DNA of 64,000 nt from Mactra quadrangularis (GCA_025267735.1 CM046297.1:19804011-19868010); one strand, 5' to 3'; counted from the stretch's first letter, positions 23,756-36,970 are shown. The notes: generated by a model from the sequence alone, not told the origin. A program made the numbers and translations.

Positions 23756-24865
23756 ACCTAGGTTCATAAAATTTTATGTGAGAGTAGCCCATGTGTCAAG
23801 GATATGTCCTATTGGTTATGGGATCCCTGGGTCAAAGGTCAAGGTCACAGTGGCATCATATTGGAAAACATTGTTCGGGTAATAACTCAACAATGAGTGT
23901 ACCTAGGTTCACCAAATTTCATGTGAGAGTAGCCCATGTGTCAAGGATGTTCCCTATTGGTTTTGGGGCCCCTGGGTCAAGTTTAAACCATCAACCAGAA
24001 GATATCAAATTACCAAGCAGTGACTTAAAATGTTCAATCAATAGGTTAATAAAGTCAAAATGGCAAACAATGGAAATAGTGCTATATTTAATAAGACTAA
24101 CATGAATTTAGTTCACCAAATTTTATTTTAGGGTAGCCCATGTGTCAAGAATGTTCCCTATTGGTTTTGAGGTCCCTGGGTCAAAGGTCGAGGTCACAGG
24201 GGCTTCATATGAAAATACCTTGTCTGGACAATACTTAAACACTGATTGTACCTAGGTTAACCAAATTTTATGTGGATCTGCCCATTCATCAAGATGTAAT
24301 GCGTTGATAGCTCTTTGGTAGAGGATGTTCCCTTTTGATTTAGGGACCCCAGGGTCAAAAGTCAAAGTCACTAGGAATTAATTTATATTGAAACATTTTC
24401 CGGACAATAATTCAATAATGATTGTACCAAGGTTTACCAAATTTTATTTAAGGGTAGCCTAAATGTCTAGTATATGCCCCTTTGGTTTTAGGCCCCTGGG
24501 TTAAAGGTCAAAGTCACGAGGAAATCATGAGGAAAAACCTTGTCCAATAACCAACTTTATCTAAGATCACCAAATTTTATGTATCAATACTCTTTGGGTC
24601 AAGGGTGAGAATTTTGGTTCTGAGGCCCCAGGGTCAAGGTCACAGGAAGTTTGTATGGGAAAACTTTGTGCCGGTGATAACTCAACCATGGCTCTACCTA
24701 GGTTCTCAAATTCTTTGCTTTTGATAGCCCTCCAGTTAAGGATGGGACCTATTCTGAGGTCCCGGGGTCATTGGTCAAGGTCACAGGGACTTTATATGAG
24801 ATAGAACACAGCATGGACTGCACACAGGGGTATAATGCCCTGCCCAGCAGAACTCTTGTTGAAAC
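23756..24865 (+). repeat. Diverged tandem repeat with GGTCAAAGGTCAAGGTCAC core
   Basis: About six units of roughly 165-190 bp each contain ACCTAGGTT(C/A)ACCAAATTT, a GTAGCCCATGTGTCAAGGAT stretch and a CCCTGGGTCAAAGGTCAAGG stretch. The end motif TATAATGCCCTGCCCAGCAG (24826-24845) resembles that at 8344-8362. It is an interspersed element with internal repeats, not a gene; the open frames at 23791 and 24771 lie within it. Confidence 0.75.
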
Positions 24866-25440
24866 TACCCAAAGGATTCACTTGAAACTTCACACATATC
24901 TGTCGGGCTACCATTGGAGTTCAAATACCAATGTGTATGACTCTAGCATGACTTTAACTGGATTAAGTCCATTTTCTACTTTTAATAAATCTTGGTTAAG
25001 TCATTTGGTGCAACATTTTATCTTTGAAACTATCTAAAGGATTCACTTGAAACTTTACGCATGTCTCCAGGGTTATTGTTGCATGAATTTATCTGGCTTC
25101 TGCTGTTGTTGACTGACCGTGGTCAATTGCTACTTTAGTTAAGCAATTCCTACACTGATACCAAGTATAGTTCTATTATATTAACCTGTCACTAATTGAA
25201 TAATTACACAGTCACTGAATGTGTAGTTATTTAACATTTGTTTGACCATTGATAAACTGATCCATATGAATTATTTATGACCTAACTATATATGCAGTGA
25301 TTTTGAACATTGGGGAAATAACAAGTTCCAAAGAAAAAATGTAAAAAGTAACAAATTCAGTGACTCAGTGAATTATTTAAGTTGTGACAGGTTAATTAAA
25401 TAGAACTATAGCTGTATATTACCTTAAATAATTACCCTGT
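24866..25440. other. No gene seen
   Basis: The first part repeats the ACTTGAAACTT(C/T)AC phrase at 24871 and 25046. The rest is AT-rich and featureless. Confidence 0.35.
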
Positions 25441-27660
25441 TCTCAAATGATCATGTTTATAATGATGATAATGATTATAGTTAACGGAAAAAGTAATGGA
25501 AAAAATACATTATAGTAATATTAATAATTGAAATAATGCTGAAATAAGTGATAAAAAATGATTATTATGATAACAAATAATGATAAATTGCAGTGATAAA
25601 TAATGATAATTGACAAAAACAATAGTCAAGATAGAGATATAATAATGATAGTTCAATAATATTAATTATGATATTGTAAGTAACTATACCAATAATAATG
25701 AATTATATAGGTAATAAATAATAATTATAAGGAATGATACTTATGAATAATGACAATGATAATAAATGAGCAATATGATAAATATGCTGATAATGTTAAT
25801 TATGATGATAACCATGATGTTTAGGTTATTATTGATAGTGATGATGGTGATGATGATGATGGTTATGATTACAGTAATGATGATGATTAAGTTGATGATG
25901 ATGATGATGATGGTGATTATTTAAGTTGATGAAAATGATGATGATAAGTGGATGATGATGATGATGATTTAGGTTAATGATGATGATGATTAAAGTGAAT
26001 GCCGTAATGTTGATGATAATCATGATGATGATGGTAATGGTTATGATGATGATTAAGTTGATGATGATGATGATGATTTAGGTGTGATGATAATGATGAT
26101 GATTAAAGTGAATGCCATAATGTTGATGATAATCATGATGATGATGGTAATGGTTATGATGATGATTAAGTTGATGATGATGATGATGATTTAGGTGTGA
26201 TGATAATGATGATGATTAAAGTGAATGCCATAATGTTGATGATAATCATGATGATGATGGTGATGGTTATGATGATGATTAAGTTGATGATGATGATGAT
26301 GATTTTGGTGTGATGATAGTGATGATGATTAAAGAGAATGCCATAATGTTGATGATAATCATGATGATGATGGTTATGATGATGATTAAGTTGATGATGA
26401 TGATGATGTTAATAATATTGATATTACAATAATTTTGATAAGGATGATAATGATAGGGAAAATGATAATTATTACAAAAATGACAAACCCAATAGGAATA
26501 ATTATGATAACAAGTATTACCATCATAATCGTTTTGAAAGGGATTTTTGCTATAACGATAACAAAACTAATCACCATAATGAAAAATTATGATTATGATA
26601 ATAACGATAATAATAATGACTATTTAAGTATACCATAATTATAATTAAAATGATTATGAAAATGATAATTACCAAATTATGATAACAATAATAGCGATAA
26701 TGATAATAATGATAATTATGATCATAATTATTACAATAATAATGATTACAATAATAATAAAAAGGATTATGATAATAACAGGTTTAATGATAACAATTAT
26801 GATAAAAACACTAATAATCATAATGATTATGAAACTTTTGACAATAATAACAATAATGATAAATATAATAACATAATGATAATTACTATAAAAATAATAA
26901 TGATTATGAGAATAACGATAATTATGATTACCATAATGATAATTACAATAAAAATAAACAATTATGATAATTACATTGATAATTATAATGATAATTATAA
27001 ATAACTATAGTGATTATCATGATAATGATATTAAATAATTGTAATGATAAAGACAATATGGATATTTAAGATAACAATGATAATGGTCATTGCAATTGTA
27101 ATAATCACAATAACAATGATCAAAAAGAAAGTATAAAAAATATCTACCATTTGGATAACACATAGCTTAGTAATGTAGTGTCTTAGTAATAGTGATAATG
27201 CCAGATACATGTAGTTGTGGTCATCATAGTTAACATTTAATAATAACACTAACTCTTACTTCAATAATTTCACTTAAAAATAACACACTAACAATAACAC
27301 TAACAATATCACTCTCTGTAACTTTCTCACTAACCCTTACTGTATCATTGAAAACTATGTAGTAGAAAAATGTAGTACTAGTTACAATAGAAGTTATGGT
27401 AAAAATCATAGTATGATAGGATGTTGAGGAACATGTTTAAAATGAAATTAGAAATAACATTACAATAAACTGTTTATACTTATTATTATAATTATAATGA
27501 TTATGATAAAAATAATCATAATGAATAATTATGATAATAGACATAGTAATAATAATAATGATAACGATAACTACCCTTAATACAATAGTTACAATAACAG
27601 TAATAATTGCCAAGATTATCTCAATAACAACAATAATTATAATAATCGTCCATTATTAAC
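25441..27660. repeat. Long AT-rich GAT/ATA low-complexity zone with 120-bp sub-repeats
   Basis: The sequence is dominated by GATGAT and ATAATGATAATTATGAT patterns with few C residues on the plus strand. From 26035 to 26400 a ~123-bp unit recurs about three times: TTATGATGATGATTAAGTTG, a (GAT)n run, TTTAGGTGTGATGATAATG, and GTGAATGCCATAATG. Open frames here are polymers of Met/Ile or His and are not genes. Confidence 0.85.
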
Positions 27661-28799
27661 CCTTATCATGCTAAATACCTTACTACTGATAGGTCCACCC
27701 CACTGCTGATTAAATTGAGCTGATATTGAATAAAGGATGCCCTAGTGAAAGGTGTTGTGATTATCTGCTTTAAATTAGCTTTTATTGTGAATTGATCTTA
27801 ACATAAACTATACTTTTTGAACAGTACATAGAATACAGAACATGAATATATAATTTTTATTGAGTTTTGTCATCTAACCATCTGTTTAAAGTCTTCAATA
27901 TAAAACAAAAGAGATGAAAAACATGGCAATATTTATAAGTTTGCAAAACTCTAGCTGTTAAAGTCATTGAATGCATATTGATTGTATTTTAAAACGGGAA
28001 ATGAATAGCATAATAAAAGCATGCATATCATTAATGTTAATTGGGTAACTAGAATATATCAAACTTACATATTTGTTGACCTATGGTTCGCATTATTTCT
28101 GTATGTATTGAATGTTCACAGTATTCCAATTTTATTTACATGACTAAGAATTGAATTATAAACACTCTTACATAGACAGCATATTTACACGAATGTTCAC
28201 AGTTACACTTATGAATTATAAAACTTAAAAACATAATTATGCCATCAATAAATATCATTATTATGGAAATCAATCACAAACAAACCTATAATATGTGAAA
28301 ATACGAATGATATACGTTTCAGTGTCTACTTTTAGTTTGTCTACTTTCGTTTTCGGAGCTTGCAGAAATGCGGTGTAAAACAAATTAATTACTGATATTT
28401 AGTGTAAGTAAATTTATGAAAAAGCAATTAAAAAGATTTCTGTTTTTTTTTCTTTACAAAACAATTAAAATCTTTGAATAATTAGCTAAAACATCCTGTC
28501 ACGAAAATCTTTTTTTTTAAATTAGCCGCCATTGTTGTGAAAACTTAGGGAGTAATGGAGTTTGTTTTTCACACATAAGGCTGGATTTTTACTGGACAAT
28601 ATTTTATAAATAACATCATCAACTTGATTTTGGCCTTTGATAAAATAAATGTGTACAGATGTCAATCTATTTTAAGCATGATAAGAGGTTATTAAGAGTG
28701 TGTATCTTGGAAACATATGTTTCGTGACTGTAGGTCGTGCTCAGCTGTGGGAAAATGATTAGATCATCCGGACCTGTGGTCCCGTATAGCATAATAAGG
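27661..28799. other. No gene seen
   Basis: AT-rich DNA between two low-complexity tracts; no exon or repeat recognised. Confidence 0.4.
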
Positions 28800-29050
28800 G
28801 TTGAAGTAAAATATAAGACTAATAATCATGATTTTGATAATCACTGTATCAATAATTATGATTGTGATAATAACAATATTGATAATGATAATTTTAATAA
28901 TAGTTAGTATACAATAAAAGTAATAAGTGAAATAAATCATAACAGTAATCATGATAATGATAATCTCAATGACAATAGTTATAATAACAGTAATAAAAAT
29001 GATGATCATGATAGTCACAAAGAAATCTGATAATTTTGAAACAATAATGA
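28800..29050. repeat. ATA/GAT low-complexity tract
   Basis: It has the same character as 26400-27660 (ATTATGATTGTGATAATAAC style). The 101-codon minus-strand frame here is an Ile-rich product of the repeat. Confidence 0.7.
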
Positions 29051-29794
29051 TGATAAGCTGTGCTGCCACAACTTATTTAAGATTTTATTCACGATTCAAG
29101 AATGGCTTTCATTCTTTTTTAAGTAAGGATAACATTCCTAAGCTTGAAAATTGGATAATTAGTTTAGTTTAGAACTTTAGTCAAGTTCATACAAAATTAG
29201 GTTAGCTAGATAATAAAACAAGATTGCTTCAATTGCCCTAATTGCCCAAAGTTTTCTGTAACTTAACTGTAGGCTATTAGTTTGATATTTGCTTATACAA
29301 GCAATAAAATGTAACAGTTTCAAGTCATGAATGTCTGTATGCAAGCCAAGGTTATTAACGTCCTTTGGAAGATTGTAAGCATATATCCTCAGACTGATGT
29401 TTGTGACAAATCGCACCCTTATTTTACTTCCGTCCTATATTCAAAAAAGTCCTTTGTTTTGTTGCATAAAGGGGTTTCACTGAGTTGAACATTTTCACAC
29501 AGATGTTGTTCAATAAAAGTTCATACATTAGAATGTCTCTGTCTATATAAAAAGCACCTAAATAGATTAATGTAGGCTTTAAAACACTGATTTAATGTTG
29601 CCTATAACAGAACTTAAAGTGAATGCGTGCTTTTAAAAAAAGATTTTTTGAAACTTTAATGCTATCAATAGTGTTTCGTCTGATGAAAGCTGCCCATTGA
29701 TTGACCAACACACCGGTCATCTTGAAGTGATTCCCTAATTGATTACAAGAGATCCTACAAAAGAGCAGTCTAAAGGATATCTGTGGATGGAGAT
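29051..29794. other. No gene seen
   Basis: Non-coding sequence. The short open frames at 29177-29416 and 29592-29840 on the minus strand show no recognisable motif. Confidence 0.4.
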
Positions 29795-30070
29795 TGGTAT
29801 ACTGATCTAGGGGCTGTGGGTTCAATTCTAGAAGGGACATACTTATACAGAAATTGGTCTTGAAATGAATTTTACAGCCATTCTTCCTCCTACCACTGAT
29901 TATTAATCATGTAGAATGGTGGTCAGTTACATGCAGTGAGGGAAGTATGTGTCTAGTAACTGCTTAATAGCTAAATTCAGAGATTTAGCTTTTCAGGAAT
30001 GTTTGTTGGTTGACTGACAGTGATGATTTAACATATTAGATGTTTTGCCAAGACATAAAACTGACAAAAA
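29795..30070 (+). mobile_element. SINE family A copy
   Basis: B-box-like GTGGGTTCAATTCTAG, then CATTCTTCCTCCTACCACTG, TTAATCATGTAGAATGGTGG, CTGCTTAATAGCTAAAT and GATTTAGC, ending in ATGTTTTGCCAAGACATAAA. This is the module order of 10039-10346, but strongly diverged. Confidence 0.6.
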
Positions 30071-30940
30071 TCAAGCAAAAAAACCTTGATAATTCAGTGC
30101 CTCTTTTGTCTCAATCCTGTCTAATCCTATGAGGTCCTAGGTTTTGTATTTCCTTGAGAATTAGGTTTGTTCATGTTTCTCTCTCTTCTTGTGCTTGATA
30201 AAGTTAAAGCAGGTCTTTGAGGTCGACTTTTAATATCACTTTTATGTTGACTCTTGACATTAACTTCCCAAATCATCAAGTGTCAGGCAAACACTTCACA
30301 TAGAGCAGCCACAGCATACAATGCATGGTGTCCATTTACTCCTGGGTGGAGTGAAGGGATCGCCTGTAAATTTCTTGCCCATTTTAGGAATAGTGATGTA
30401 CCAATGATTGAAAAATATCCATTAGCGGCGTGTTGAAGCTCCTGATTATGATGATTGATTAAATTAAGTCATAGTCTATCATTGGAATGAAATTATCCCG
30501 GTGCCATCCGGTACCGAATATGGCTTTTATATGCAGGGCCTCCCAATATGGCTATTATACCCAGCCCTTTTTTCAACATGGCTGCCATAGACATGTGACG
30601 TTTATACAATCGCCCCATTACAAAAAAAAAATCAGAAGAAATAGAAATAGTTCATTTTTCTCAACTGACAAACCATGAATAATTTCACATTAAAATAATT
30701 GCATTAATTTGAAGGCTTTTGTGTGTTAAATGCTGAACATGATACACATGATGTATTTATGAAACTGGATCTCACATTATCACAAATTATACTAGATATA
30801 TTAGCATTTCCAAAAATGCTTAAAATCGCCATTCAGCTGTGCTTGACAACTCCTTTACTTTAGTAAAACATTCAAGCAATATTTTGTAAATTTCTTTTTG
30901 ACTCCGGCTTTGGTATTGTTTATATCTTTATATTGTTTAT
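30071..30940. other. No gene seen
   Basis: No exon recognised. Around 30505-30600 the phrase ATGGCT(T/A)TTATA..C recurs loosely. Confidence 0.4.
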
Positions 30941-31652
30941 ACTTCAGTGTAACCATTGAGGAACAATGTGAATAAGGGAGGAAGGTGTGGAGAGAAGGAA
31001 GACAAGGGAGGGAGGAAGAGGTTCACTAATGATTATTAAGGGATTTCTATTTGGTTTTTGCTTCTTTCGATTACGTTAAAAGTTATATCAGTTTCTGTTG
31101 CTGTTAGTTAGAGTGGTGTTGATTGTAGCTTTGGTTTTGTTTCTTTCTAACGATGATGATGGTTTTTTTAGTTTCTGTTGCTGTTAGTTAGAGTGGTGAT
31201 GATTGTAGCTTTGGTTTTATTTCTTTCTAACAATGATGATGGTTATTTTAGTTTCTGTTGCTGTTAGTTAGAGTGGTGTTGATTGTATCTTTGGTTTTGT
31301 TTCTTTCTAACGATGATGATGGTTTTTTTTAGTTTCTGTTGCTGTTAGTTAGAGTGGTGTTGATTGTATCTTTGGTTTTGTTTCTTTCTAATGATGATGA
31401 TGGGTTTTTTTTAGTTTCTGTAGCTGTTAGAGTGGTGTTGAGTGTAGCTTTGGTTTTGTTTCTATGTAATGATGTAATGGTCAATTTTCTTGTTGCTGGT
31501 AGGTAGTGTATCTTTGATCACAGCTTTTGGTTTCATTTTCTCTCTTGACTATGCTAATAATCATTAGTGAACCTCTTCCTCCCTCCCTTGTCTTCCTTCT
31601 CTCCACACCTTCCTCCCTTATTCACATTGTTCCTCAATGGTTACACTGAAGT
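30941..31652. repeat. Foldback structure: perfect 97-bp inverted arms around a minisatellite
   Basis: The left arm (30941-31037, ACTTCAGTGTAACCATTGAG through GTTCACTAATGATTATT) and right arm (31556-31652) are exact reverse complements as far as can be read. The 518-bp loop holds about five units of ~85-90 bp (TTTCTGTTGCTGTTAGTTAG, AGTGGTGTTGATTGTA, TTTGTTTCTTTCTAACG, (GAT)n). Arms contain a purine-rich GGGAGGAAGG..GGAGAGAAGG tract. There is no coding frame. It may be a foldback-type transposon or a recent palindromic duplication. Confidence 0.85.
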
Positions 31653-32120
31653 CTAAATTAATTTTATTTTAGGGGGCTATTCAGTTGCATTTTGCAGTAA
31701 TAGGTATTGCATATTTATATATATGTATTTATATAGCTATCATTCATCATGAAATTAGTCTAATTCTTATTTATTCATGGTTTGTAAAGTTTTGAAAAGG
31801 TCCTAAATTTGCACTGTCTGGTCTTAATTACTATTTTGAAGGCCCTAAATTTAATTTCAATTGGAAACTATTTGATTGATTACTAATTAAATGAGTTACA
31901 AAGCAGTTGAGTGCCAAAATGAATGTATCTTTTTAATAGCATATAATTTAAATATATAATAAGTCTGTTTGCTTTATTCTACCGGGGCATCCATTTAAAT
32001 GTGGTAGACATCAGGTTGTCTGGATCCCTGTCATACTTGGACAGGTAAAAGTATGTCAGACAAAGCTTGATAATGGCTAAGCCCAATGTAATGAATTAGG
32101 TATTGGATCATTATGTTTTC
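31653..32120. other. No gene seen
   Basis: AT-rich sequence without exon or repeat signals I can name. Confidence 0.35.
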
Positions 32121-32357
32121 AAATGAACTTTTCTCATCGTGATATTAACTCTATGACTTTCTTTCTCCTACTAATGATTTTTAATGATGTAAGGCAGTTG
32201 TCAGTCACTGATGAAAGTATGTGCTTAGTTGTTGATTAACTGCTAAATCTAGAGATTAAGCCTTTCCAGGAGCAGTAAGTAGTTTTACTGACAATTGTTA
32301 CAGTTATATGACCTATACAATGTGTTGCTACAGGGCTAAACCCGACAACAACAAATA
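32121..32357 (+). mobile_element. SINE family A copy
   Basis: Modules CTCCTACTAATGATTTTTAA, GCAGTTGTCAGTCACTGATG, GTTGATTAACTGCTAAATC and TGTGTTGCTACAGGGCTAAA, followed by CCCGACAACAACAAATA. The head is absent or degraded. Confidence 0.6.
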
Positions 32358-32554
32358 GAAAGAATAAAATATGTTACCTTATTACTATTTTCAAATGGAT
32401 GACAATTATTTATACCATTACATTAACTTGGGATATCTTTTTACCTTTTCAATGTACAGTAATACACTCTTATATCAAAATCTTGATATCTTATTTCCAG
32501 GACATCACCATTACCAGATATACAATCTATAGAATGATTGCATTTCCTAAATCT

Positions 32555-32900
32555 TGGTAGAAATGTAACTGCACCAATACAGTAGGATAAGTCAGGACCT
32601 GTACAATGTGTTGCTATGGCATAAAACCCAACAAAAACAAACTAACGAACTAGCTCAGTCAGTACAGCACAAATCAACTAATCATTGGTTTGTTTCCTGT
32701 GTTGGGCAAACTATTGTGGTGTTAATTTTCTGTGGCCATTCTCTCTTCTACCACTGATTCAAACTCCTGTTGGGTTGTAGTTGTCACTGATCAAAGTATG
32801 TGCCTAGTAGTTGGTTAACTTCTAGATACAGAGATTTAGTAGATTTAGCCTCTCAAGGAATAGTGAGCAGGTGAATAAACAAAACTACACTCTGTGATCT
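32555..32900 (+). mobile_element. SINE family A: a tail fragment followed by a second copy
   Basis: A tail (TGTGTTGCTATGGCATAAAA, CCCAACAAAAACAAAC) ends at 32641. It is followed directly by a new head, CTAGCTCAGTCAGTACAGCA, with TGGTTTGTTTCCTG, and a body with GTTGGTTAACTTCTAGATAC. The arrangement suggests one SINE landed in the A-rich tail of another. Confidence 0.55.
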
Positions 32901-33515
32901 TGTCTTTCTTGTTCACCCATGTTTTTTTGAGGATGGCGATTGTATTAATGCAGGTGTTTAAAGGCTGCTCATAACCATACCATCCAAGACACCTGGCACT
33001 GAGTGTATCAGTTACCATTTCTTAAAACTGAAATCTTACAGCGCCTTTAAAGTTCTTGAAAATGAGTTCTGACTTGAAAAATCCTTGAATTAGGGGTTAC
33101 CTTGAAAGATGATGAAAACATTCATTGAATTTCACTATAACCCCTTGAATAACTATCAATTACCTTGAAAACACGTGTTTGAAGCAGTGTTTTGCTGGTG
33201 TACATCTGTGCATTTGGGTTATTAAAAATATCAATGGAGTGGACAAAATTGCCTATTTGTGCCAAGCACAACCCGGTTTTTTTAGTCAATTTGGGACTAT
33301 TTAATCAAGAATCAAGTATATCATTTTCATGATTTTGAACACCAAGTGTTGTAACCTACAAATTCTATCTAGGTATTGCTTGAAAAAAATCCCTTACAAA
33401 ATACAAAATCTAGCTTGAATAGTCCTTGAATTTAGGTAAGAGAATTTTGTACGAACCCTGTAAAAGTTAGAAATCAGTTTTGTGATAAATGTATCTTTAC
33501 CCAACTTTCAAAGCA
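32901..33515. other. No gene seen; possible old repeat
   Basis: The phrase CTTGAA recurs with TTCTTGAAAATGAGTTCTG, TCCTTGAATTAGGGG and TAGTCCTTGAATTTAGG between 33050 and 33435, as in a decayed interspersed repeat. No exon. Confidence 0.35.
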
Positions 33516-33605
33516 ACCTGGCTAGCTTAGTTAGTAGCACACAAGTCAACTGATTGAGGGTCTTGGGTCCCATTTCCAAACAGGGCATACTTTTACTGAG
33601 TTAGG
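33516..33605 (+). mobile_element. SINE family A head fragment
   Basis: CTGGCTAGCTTAGTTAGTAG with AACTGATTGAGGGTC and CAGGGCATACTTTTACTGAG corresponds to the tRNA-like head and first body module of 10039-10346. The rest is missing. Confidence 0.55.
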
Positions 33606-34750
33606 TCATGAATAATAAAAATAAACTATCAATAATGATAATACATGTATAAATAAGTCTTTTTGTCTTCTCATATCTTGCCTAAGGTTTTAAGGAATGC
33701 CAATTCCAGTTACCAAGGTTATACTGCTCTTTTCTTACCCATAATTTGCACTCCATTCAGTTATATTTCTCAAAATAAGGTCTTATGTGCCAGTATTTAC
33801 AGGGACTGAAAATATGTTTTTTTTCGTAACACTATTTTTTTTGTCCATTCTCAATCTATCACTACATTTTTTCTGGCAATGAAGGGTTAGTGACTCCTTC
33901 AAACCGCAGTAACAAGGGGACACCTCTGTTGTGCAGACTCCTGAGATATCTTTTGATAGGATAGGTGCAAAAAGGTCAGTTGTGGGACAATTACTGATAT
34001 CAAATTCTCAAAAATCCAATCAGAACAATTATTCCGGGCCTTTAGTATCCATTTTGAAAGGGGCCCAGATTCACAAAAATGCAGGATTGACCTGTGATGG
34101 TTTAAAGATACAGTAAATGAGTCAAATATCATAGCTGTTTGATGTGTACTTGCTGATTTTATGTCCTCAATGTAATTATTGTAAGAGAAATTTCAGCCCC
34201 AGTAAAATTGTACAAACGCTGACAGTTAAAACATGCATGGTATTCTCAGCAACGAAGAGTTGTAAGCTAGAAACAAAAAATATCTTTTAAAGAGATATTT
34301 CATGCTTAGTTGGGTTTATTTTGTAAAATGAATGTTCATGAATATTCATAAATGTTTAACAGCAAATTTGACTTCAAATTCTGGTATAAATCTCAATTTC
34401 ACAAATGTGCATTGATACATCAAATTACAAAAAAAATAAGGATGGTAAACTTATTTTTGTGCCAAAATATTGAAAAGTTGTGTCAGTCTACTAAACTTAA
34501 CATGGACTGGCTTGTTGAAAACTTGGGACTGTATATCAAAACTTAGTGACATTTTGGGCCCAATTTAGGACCAATTGACTTAATTACGTGGATCAATGGG
34601 GGAAACACAGGTAATAAATAACAGACTTTTGAATTCTAAATTTCAAGACAAATTTTTGCATTTTGTAGGTATATATGTAACAGTAACTTACCTAATCATG
34701 TTACTGGGAGAATATTATGAATAGAATGTAGTATTTTATGTTGGCATTGA
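33606..34750. other. No gene seen
   Basis: Overlapping short frames on both strands at 33899-34132 show no recognisable protein motif. Confidence 0.35.
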
Positions 34751-34915
34751 TGTGACCAGATAACTTGGTAGAGCCCTGATCTTATAAGTGAGGGCCCAGG
34801 GTTGAAGTCATTTTGTAGGGCACTGGCCCTGTAAGCAAGGGGCAATGGAATTTAGTCAGTTTCAGTAGAGCATTGGCCTTATAGGCAAGGGGCAGTGGGT
34901 TGAAGTCATGGTCAA
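34751..34915 (+). repeat. Three tandem tRNA-like ~60-bp units
   Basis: Each unit has the pattern (G)TAGAGC(C/A)CTGG(T/C)CTTATAAG, then GAGGGCCCAGGGTTGAAGTC or GGGGCAGTGGGTTGAAGTC. The spacing of the GTAGAGC and GGTTGAAGTC blocks resembles A and B boxes, so a tRNA-derived repeat is likely. The units are too short and unpaired to be functional tRNAs. Confidence 0.5.
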
Positions 34916-35764
34916 ACTGAATTAATTTTCATCTTGTGATTATTGTACTTTGGAACAAGCATTGATAAATTCCAATTTTTTCAGCATCATCATTGTCATC
35001 ATTATTATTGATATACTGGTAACAAATAAAAGGCTTTTGTTATTGCCGAAAGAGAGACATCAAAATTTGATAATTTAAATCAGGGGATCACTTTAATTTA
35101 GGTTTATTGTCGATAATTTATTGTTAAAGCATAATTGTAGGTTAGAATGTTATAAGAATGAGACTTCATGGTGATAATTTCATACAATATTGATATGTCC
35201 GACCACATTACGTTTTGTGGTCTAGCACTAGGGCTGCTGCGAGTACTCAGATCCCGACCAGAAAATCAAGTACGAATATTTATTAACGTCCGAAATTGTG
35301 TGATCACGATCTATTTTTGGAATTTGTTTTCAGCTTAATTATCACTAAAACAAACCACACTATAAATGAAAATTTTAATTTAATTCAAAATTTTGTTTGA
35401 TACACTTTTAAACATATATGTTATCACTGAAAATGCCCATAAAACGTCTGGTAGTAGAAATGTTTTGGGTTAATGGTTTTCTATTTAGTAAAAGCTTCTA
35501 TAATTCTTCACTTATTTTTGTTATTACATAAGTTCTGTATGCTTCTCTATTAACTAGTGAGTGGTTGGTGGTTCAATTTGTAAATCGCTACTCATGAATC
35601 GTTGTTCAAATCAGATTGCCACTTGCTCAATGATCCGCAGCCGTATCCTGCTCGATATATCGTTATGACCCTGGTATTTGTAACCATGAGAAACAATAGA
35701 TGAAACCACCTGGGTGGAGAGTCGAGTGAGTAGACGTACAGGGTCGTTTACAATTGTGTTAAGA
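34916..35764. other. No gene seen
   Basis: AT-rich DNA with no assigned feature. Confidence 0.35.
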
Positions 35765-35960
35765 TTATTTACCATATATTTCTGCTATTTATTGTCAGAT
35801 CTTTATGAAACTTCATGCAATGATAACATACCATACGATCAAGAGAATTAGAAAGTAACTGCAACTCCACCTGGCGTTATTATGAATTATTTCCCTTGTT
35901 GCGTCATTTGCGGAAACTAAGGCTTTAATGTGGTTTTCCCATTATATTTCTGATTGAGCT
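35765..35960 (+). repeat. Interspersed repeat family C copy
   Basis: TTACCATATATTTCTGCTAT, TTGTCAGATCTTTATGAAAC, GAATTAGAAAGTAACTGCAA and TAATGTGGTTTTCCCATTAT occur in order, as at 21305-21530 and on the minus strand at 54945-55155. Confidence 0.6.
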
Positions 35961-36835
35961 TTACATTGATTAGGGGGTAGTTTATTCATCACATAACTTA
36001 ATCTTAAACAGATTTCTATCAAAACTATTGTTTTAAGTATTGAACATCAAATTTTACTTAATGATATATTTAAATCTTTTCCAAGTATGAATTGTAAATT
36101 TTTGAACAGATCTTTTTCAAGTGTAATGATAAACATGGTTTGATTTCTTAACACAGTTTCACTTTCAGTGACATGTAAACATCAATATATTAGTTATTTC
36201 TTCATTATGCCATTTGCTGTTTTAACAGTTTTGAAAAACAGAACAGAACCAAATTAAATTTGTTCAGTATATTATAAAGTACATATTCATAAATGCATGA
36301 TTAAAATGTTATACCGATTTAATTTTTATTTTGTATCTTTCCATGAGTACAGAGATAGTTTTGACAACAAACTGATTATTTTGATGTTGTATAATGCCAT
36401 ATGGGTTTATATTGGATCTTTGTCTTTATATTTTATGTAAGTTAAATGATGTATATATTGTAATAAATATACATACATATGTTCTAAATTCAAATTTATA
36501 TACTTTTTGTTTACAGTGCTTTTTGGATTAATTTTGGAAATTAACTTTACTAAATGTTTATTTGTATTATAGATTCCACCTCTTTTCACAGTTATTATAA
36601 GACTGGCTAGATCTCCACATTATGTATTTATAATAATAGTAATTATTTTTTTCCTCAAATTTTGCTGTTATTATATTTCTATTATGAATCAGGAGGAAAT
36701 TACTTTTTGAAAAAAAAATAGGTATTGAAACGTAAAATGTTAATGATATAACTTTATGGGTAAAATACTTACAGTGTTAATATTCTCATGGGCATTGACA
36801 TATAAAGACTTGAATTTCATTTGTACTATATTGAA
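35961..36835. other. No gene seen
   Basis: AT-rich sequence; nothing recognised. Confidence 0.35.
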
Positions 36836-36970
36836 AACTGGTTGATGGACCATATTGAAAGTTAGTTTATATGGACTGTATTGAAAATAGGGTTTGTGAA
36901 TCATACTGAAAATTGGGTTTGTGAACCATGATGAAAATTGGGTTTGTGGAACATATAAAAAATTGGGGTT
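36836..36970 (+). repeat. ~30-bp tandem repeat, about five units
   Basis: The unit is roughly CATATTGAAAATTGGGTTTG TGAAC. Copies vary at a few positions and the last is truncated. Confidence 0.65.

Noticed and set aside
25829..27249. His-rich and Met/Ile-rich small proteins
   Set aside because: Direct translations of GAT/ATA low-complexity DNA.
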